From an uncultured Lachnospiraceae bacterium (GTDB taxonomy: Bacteria; Bacillota; Clostridia; Lachnospirales; Lachnospiraceae), in contig CACZBK010000042.1 in NCBI GenBank assembly GCA_902779395.1, positions 1 to 37,948 on the forward strand: a stretch of 37,948 nt of DNA, in the 5' to 3' direction. The position numbers and the translations under genes were made by a program. Of this stretch, positions 34,401 through 37,948 are shown in pieces; position 1 is the stretch's first letter; each line of letters starts with the position of its first letter. The notes below the pieces were generated by a model that was not told the DNA's origin, searched no databases, and saw only the letters and a program-made list of their open reading frames with translations.

Positions 34401-37024
34401 GCACATTTTGCAAAAGCATCACTTCCGACATTAATGATGCCGGGGCCGATACTTACTTTTTCAAGTTCAGGACACTCCTCGAAACATTTGTTTCCGACAG
34501 ATACCACAGAATCACCTATGGTAACTCCTTTAAGTATATCGCTCTTTGAAAAAACATCGTCTCCGAGAGAAGTAAGGCTGTTATCAGGTATCTCAAGATA
34601 AAGTATATTATCTTTTACCAGATCAAGGCTGCCCGGAAGCAGCTCAACAACCTGCTTATTGGCAACTATATCAGGCAGTGAAAAAGGCTCTTCTTCCGTT
34701 CCGAAAGTCTTTGCAGGAGTAAGATTGCCGAGATAAGTGCAGTTTGCCACTCCGGCACTTGCATCATCGATGAGCTTAAGATCATAGAGAAATGCATCGT
34801 CTCCCATTCTCTGTCCGACTTCATAATGCCCTTCGTAGGAATAAGGAACATATTCTGAAATAGCAGAATACGTAGCCCAGGTACACATTCTGGGCTTGGC
34901 ATAATCAGCCCGGTTGTTTGTGCTGGGATCTACCTTGCCGGTTTTTCCGAGTTCAACATTTTTAGGCCCGTACACACATATTCCGGTCGTTGCCACATCC
35001 CTGAATATATTGGCATCCAGGCCAAGCAGTCCTTCCCTGTAATTATCTTCTTTCCGGATATTGACATCAGTCAGATTCGCACAGCCCAGGAATGTATTCA
35101 TGGGCAGGCGGTCATCGGCACCAAGGCCCAGTACATCAAGGTTTACGGTCTTGAGCCCTCTTCTGTTGGCCAGAAGAAAATCGCCGATTATGGAATTATA
35201 CATACAGCTGTTTTTAAGACTTTCCATCTCGGATGCCGAATCAACATTGATCGTATCAGGGACAGCAGATCCGGTAGAAGCACCCTTTATCTGTCCGCTG
35301 CTCTCAAACAGATCCACATCCGCGCCATACAGCTTATAGGAATTTGTCTGGCTCATTCTTGAAGGGAAAGTAAAATTCTGAAGCGAGGCACCGCCTGAAC
35401 GTTCAAGTGCAAAGCATGCCTTCCCCAGAGAAACATCATTTGTAATATTTGAAAAGTCAACATTGCTGAGGTTCTGCGTATTGTAAAAAGCATAATCGCC
35501 TATGTCGCATACCACCTCGGAATTGAAAGTAACATTCGAAAGAGCGGAGCAGTTATAAAACGCGCCGAATCCAAGAGTGTTTACATGCGAAGGGATGGAT
35601 ATGGAGCCTAATGTCTGGCAGTTTGCAAAAGCCTCATTGCCTATAGTCTGAAGATTGGAATAAAGCTCTACTTCCTTAAACTGTCTGCAGTTATAGAAAA
35701 CTCTCTCTCCCAGGAAAGTTACTTCTTTCATATTGGCTTTGGTAAGAGCTATACAATCCTGGAAAGCCGCATCTCCGACATAAAGCACTCCCGAATCGAG
35801 AGTTACGCTTGAGATATAGTTATCACCGGCAAAGGCTTTTTTGCCGATACCCGTGATCCTGACAGGCTTTGAATAAAGCCGCCCTTTTTCATCCATAAGA
35901 GTAGACCAGTTTTCGGGTCTTGCACTCTCAGCCCTTTTATCTGTAACTATATATATACGTTCGCTTATGGGGCCGGCATCCGCGGGTGCATGCGGGAGAG
36001 CCAAAGTGGTGCCGCTGGCAACATTAGCCCAGCTGAGCCCCATATCGCTCTTGCCAAGACCGGCAGTGGTCGTAAGCGGATCATGCCAGCGGCAGAAAGC
36101 CTCTTCGGCCTTATCATTCTGAAGTGTAAAACTGTTATATCTCCACTGTTCTCCCTGTCCGGAAGCCATCAGTTCATCATATGTGGTAACAGGGGTATTG
36201 TCAGCTTTAAGGACGGTATTCTCACTCATCCAGTCATCAAAAGCCTTCTGCCAGTCAAGATATGCCGGGAAAAGTGCAGCCATCTCGTCGGCAGGGACTA
36301 TATGCCTGTTATCACGGTCCGTTGTGTTATCGCTGACAGCTCCGACATAATTATCGCTGTTTTTGGGTATTATATAGCAGTCCTTGTGCGGATCAAAAAC
36401 AACAAATTTGAAATCACGGTATTTTCTATTGAGGAAATCCTCATAATATGTATCAGAATAAAAATCATAATTCCCGCAAATGGAATTACCTACGAAAATA
36501 TCGGAATTACTGCTTCCCAGATCCCTGTTGTGATCGCAGATAACGCCAAGTTTCTGCGAAGGATTATTTGCAGCCGACGCTTCGTAATATTTGTACATGT
36601 TCTGTACATAGTTACTGTTATCGATGGTAAGCGACCAGCCCGTAGTTTCCGTGGAAGCCTCACCCGGAACGGCAAGATCGAGTTCGGGAGCGTTATTATC
36701 CCTCTGAACAGGATCTGCGTTGGCAAGTTCGGCGGTATAAGCAAGTCCGTAATTGGAATCGCTTAATAATGGAGCATCTTCATAAAATGTACCGTCAGCC
36801 TTCACACCGTTAAGCATGTTAATGGCTGCAAAAACATCTTTCTGCTCCTTTGTGATCGACGCCTGGGCAGTACCCGATTTATCGGAAGGCAGGGATGCCA
36901 CTATAAGAGCCGAGGCAAGAAGAACACCTGCTACAGACCTTCTCACAACCTTCCGTCCTTTAGCATTCAGTTTTCTCTTCTTTTTGACCGGGGTGTTTCT
37001 TTTGATATTCCTGTTCTCAGCCAT
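31316..37024 (-). CDS. Giant BspA-type LRR surface protein with TPKTG sorting signal
   Basis: A 1902-residue cell-surface protein. A long basic signal region (KKKRKLNAKGRKVVRRSVAG then LLASALIVASL) precedes about 350 residues without clear repeats. BspA LRR blocks with 23-residue AF spacing lie at about 385-525, 805-880 and 1140-1340. Two Listeria-Bacteroides (Flg_new/InlB B-type) repeats follow at about 1350-1530, then a Thr/Pro linker (1533-1584) and a further InlB-like repeat (KMYYAIVENGSGSGQYPAGS). A C-terminal domain ending ATHFSPYTIYVDTGH precedes TPKTG (1855-1859), a hydrophobic helix and a Lys/Arg tail, the layout of a sortase substrate. The ATG is seven bases after GGAGG. A class B sortase lies 51 bp upstream. 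Adhesion or host-glycan contact is the usual role of such proteins, not proven here. Confidence 0.92.
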   Translation of the reverse strand: MAENRNIKRNTPVKKKRKLNAKGRKVVRRSVAGVLLASALIVASLPSDKSGTAQASITKEQKDVFAAINMLNGVKADGTFYEDAPLLSDSNYGLAYTAELANADPVQRDNNAPELDLAVPGEASTETTGWSLTIDNSNYVQNMYKYYEASAANNPSQKLGVICDHNRDLGSSNSDIFVGNSICGNYDFYSDTYYEDFLNRKYRDFKFVVFDPHKDCYIIPKNSDNYVGAVSDNTTDRDNRHIVPADEMAALFPAYLDWQKAFDDWMSENTVLKADNTPVTTYDELMASGQGEQWRYNSFTLQNDKAEEAFCRWHDPLTTTAGLGKSDMGLSWANVASGTTLALPHAPADAGPISERIYIVTDKRAESARPENWSTLMDEKGRLYSKPVRITGIGKKAFAGDNYISSVTLDSGVLYVGDAAFQDCIALTKANMKEVTFLGERVFYNCRQFKEVELYSNLQTIGNEAFANCQTLGSISIPSHVNTLGFGAFYNCSALSNVTFNSEVVCDIGDYAFYNTQNLSNVDFSNITNDVSLGKACFALERSGGASLQNFTFPSRMSQTNSYKLYGADVDLFESSGQIKGASTGSAVPDTINVDSASEMESLKNSCMYNSIIGDFLLANRRGLKTVNLDVLGLGADDRLPMNTFLGCANLTDVNIRKEDNYREGLLGLDANIFRDVATTGICVYGPKNVELGKTGKVDPSTNNRADYAKPRMCTWATYSAISEYVPYSYEGHYEVGQRMGDDAFLYDLKLIDDASAGVANCTYLGNLTPAKTFGTEEEPFSLPDIVANKQVVELLPGSLDLVKDNILYLEIPDNSLTSLGDDVFSKSDILKGVTIGDSVVSVGNKCFEECPELEKVSIGPGIINVGSDAFAKCAKLEDVYWEQPLNADPSWLNAARSIGANAFKTGADNNTGKLYFHGSAESADYAPFKYAMDPSNTINGSSVHICYMSPVPGDMSVAENWPHMTDAERKKRTQTMSMVGFNMDGANKVMLIDYPRYEELPESLKNEITNGRFTNLSGTEQELVNSTRFVNVPPVVDSVDVKRFIDANSNDVRYIDDSAESLALYGVTKRQLYGGSSLSTASSRVSLFAAPEVSHPGLFSGDVRDNEDAIHKMPEFNSGDSSFTEASSKGNDWMLTVNLPRVEKLPDYCFDSCERLMLANLGEKLGASSDTIGERVFHGCDRLTQLSADYTMPNPYLSIENMILYRHDMNAADQELVACLSSRGAAGENGNIAPDPDSTYLNNVTSIKPGAFDGCTKIKGVDLSGAAGLTEIGEDCFRDCERLNSVKLPESVGNIGDGAFKGCQPGLTVKIPSMTTTINVDAFDDYDALKENEYWIQTPKDSFSYKRTKESGYGPAHIHWIPLSNITVRFWKNKDAINDELFDSSALCVQTFETSPVSIGYPDTSNTPNFKEWACKVNGTTLYGTDVGTNITEDRDIYATYFDITHTVSFYQDNNWDLVEPPQTVADGDRARVPNERNLKTTLAERAGEEDKYEFAGWRCKAGGVEVGMDAIYSANITEDWVCMATFKLSSVPNTPTPTPDPNASPTPTTAPGTPTPTTKPGSTPTPTSAANPGTTSTPTPTTAGGSSSQNYTGKMYYAIVENGSGSGQYPAGSVVTVTAYAAPEGRTFDRWTTSNTDIGISNILAVSTTFIMPSHDVKVTATYKSKAVSGNYPTVVPGPAPTLAPGVTATPTPVVRNNGTDVIITTDNIDNNKKNLGNASVAGSTDNFIVKITDSAAATAAVESALRNAYGERFNDLRYAAFDISLYDSTGTYLVSNANSLAVTITMPLPEALLSYAGNNKAGAVINGQLQELATSYTTIDGVPCMRFTATHFSPYTIYVDTGHIVRGIVDNTPKTGDGIKPKWFLSGGMLSMSAVLFLWKEKNPIIAEEKRRKKKSSGR
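32274..32427 (-). repeat. Degenerate minisatellite coding the Thr/Pro linker
   Basis: Imperfect repeats of gtaggngtaggngt on the plus strand encode TPTPTT units separated by short Gly/Ser/Asn spacers (about residues 1533-1584 of the giant LRR protein). Such tracts can change copy number. Confidence 0.65.
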
Positions 37025-37075
37025 ATTATGTTTCCTCCGTTTATAGCTGTAAAAGCTCTCTTATTTATCAAAAAA

Positions 37076-37948
37076 CTAGCGTATCTTCTTTGCCACGACC
37101 ACAAACCTGCCGTTTTCTTCGTTATAATCGCAGGTAGATAAGGTCAGAAGCCGGTCTCCGTAATGTGCTGTCACACCGGTATCGTAGTAGGAAAGCCTGC
37201 TCATCTCATTCATGTATGAGGCAAATTCCTCTTCCGAATGTGCATCGATGAACTGATAGTACTTAAATACCACCTGATCCGCATCATAAACACGCGAACG
37301 GAAGGCATACATCACCTGATATCTGCCTTCTTCATAAATAGTATCAAACTGTATGATCGGGTGATTTGCATAATACCTCTCCGACTCATACTCCGACAGC
37401 TTCGAAAACATCCTCCCGCTCTGCAGATGATGCCCGTATATGATAAAATTATCATTTCCGTTTACGATATCACAGCTGCAGTCCAGAAAGAGACATCCGG
37501 CCCTGTCATCCTTCTTGTCAAAGTCATGCGACAGATAATATTCGTTATCCTTTGCCTGCATGACGGGTCCATCAATATTTGTATCGTCAATTTTAACCCA
37601 TCCGATAAGGTCTTTATTCAAATAATATAAAGATTTATACTGCTCCAGCACTTCAAGGGTACGTTTATACCCGCTTTCATCCACTATCGTAGCGGTATAA
37701 AAGCCCTCATCCCCCTTATTCTGCGGTATATTGGCCAGAACATCATTTCCTACCAGATGGGAAAGCTCTCCCCCTCTGTCATCACCTTTTCCGGCATTCA
37801 TATAATACAGGCCATAACCGCCAAAACCGCATATCATCAACACAACAAAGGCCAGGATAAGAAGTTTCCTGTTCCGCTCCGCTCTTTTCATCTCTGCAAG
37901 GATACGTCTCTGCATTTCAGGATCGTAATCCTCTAAGCGTTTCGGTCT
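37076..37948 (-). CDS. Class B sortase, N-terminus probably beyond window edge
   Basis: A membrane-bound transpeptidase predicted to cleave a sorting signal and link the protein to the wall. Counting from the in-window ATG at 37915, the membrane helix is at about 18-38. The catalytic His is in NFIIYGHHLQSG (His162), the Cys in TLSTCDY (Cys262), and the Arg in NEENGRFVVV (Arg270). The TLSTCDYNEENGRF form and the EYYLSHDFDKKDDRAGCLFL stretch are typical of SrtB-type enzymes. The frame stays open to the window edge (RPKRLEDYDPE before the ATG), and that ATG has no ribosome site, so the true start may lie outside. Its neighbour downstream is the giant LRR protein bearing TPKTG, the likely substrate. 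Confidence 0.9.
   Translation of the reverse strand, partial: RPKRLEDYDPEMQRRILAEMKRAERNRKLLILAFVVLMICGFGGYGLYYMNAGKGDDRGGELSHLVGNDVLANIPQNKGDEGFYTATIVDESGYKRTLEVLEQYKSLYYLNKDLIGWVKIDDTNIDGPVMQAKDNEYYLSHDFDKKDDRAGCLFLDCSCDIVNGNDNFIIYGHHLQSGRMFSKLSEYESERYYANHPIIQFDTIYEEGRYQVMYAFRSRVYDADQVVFKYYQFIDAHSEEEFASYMNEMSRLSYYDTGVTAHYGDRLLTLSTCDYNEENGRFVVVAKKIR

Noticed and set aside
35990-36766. Plus-strand open frame of 258 codons
   Set aside because: Lies wholly antisense to the giant LRR gene, shows no recognisable domain and has no convincing ribosome site; a shadow frame.
37025-37075. Promoter between sortase and giant LRR gene
   Set aside because: TATAAA is present, but the nearest -35-like TTGATA is 20 bases away, too far to support the call.
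37076-37915. Sortase as a complete gene starting at ATG 37915
   Set aside because: That ATG has no ribosome site and the frame stays open to the window edge, so it is reported as probably partial.

Overview
The window looks like chromosomal core sequence from a Gram-positive anaerobe of the Clostridia, most probably Lachnospiraceae. This is inferred from protein style and gene order, not from a database search. Supporting signs are a FtsK with a long charged linker, a BspA-type leucine-rich-repeat adhesin next to a class B sortase, formate-tetrahydrofolate ligase, a eukaryotic-type NADP isocitrate dehydrogenase, strong GGAGG ribosome binding sites, several TTG starts, and the order proB-proA-miaB-mutS-mutL. 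Twenty-six genes are called. All but one lie on the minus strand, packed with gaps of a few bases or short overlaps. No gene-free stretch reaches 100 bases. I see no rRNA, tRNA, CRISPR array, insertion sequence, prophage or attachment site.

Region by region, left edge to right (transcription runs right to left). 1-7260 holds mutL (cut by the window edge), mutS, miaB, proA, 5-formyltetrahydrofolate cyclo-ligase, a DUF896 protein and proB: DNA mismatch repair, tRNA thiomethylation, proline synthesis and one-carbon metabolism in one overlapping chain. 7281-11771 holds two abutting FAD flavoproteins (COG2509 and HI0933 types) and a flippase-like membrane protein. 11746-14581 holds ybeY, phoH and pyrimidine-nucleoside phosphorylase. 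At 14582-14630 transcription diverges, and the only plus-strand gene, an RsmF-family rRNA m5C methyltransferase, runs to 16001, where it converges with rlmH. 15992-18694 holds rlmH, a small membrane protein and a multidomain zinc-ribbon membrane protein. 18726-24945 holds fhs, a disrupted ftsK, a disordered hypothetical protein and a GT2 glycosyltransferase. 24952-28532 holds yebC (with its own good promoter), a CorC-like CBS protein, alr and a coiled-coil hypothetical protein. 28532-37948 holds icd, a secreted LRR protein, a 1902-residue LRR surface protein with a C-terminal TPKTG sorting signal, and a class B sortase that reaches the right edge.

Two points deserve most attention. First, ftsK is split: the reading frame breaks just after the Walker B strand of the motor, about 90 bases that family alignment predicts are absent, and the rest of the motor plus the gamma domain continues in another frame. 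This is either a real loss of the motor or an assembly error. Second, sortase, wall-anchored giant LRR protein and unanchored LRR protein form a self-contained surface-display module at the right end. The zinc-ribbon/acidic/TPR/chitobiase-like-domain protein (17018-18694) is the most unusual uncharacterised architecture.

Starts were chosen by Shine-Dalgarno spacing, so several differ from the longest open frame. All family calls rest on motifs read by eye.
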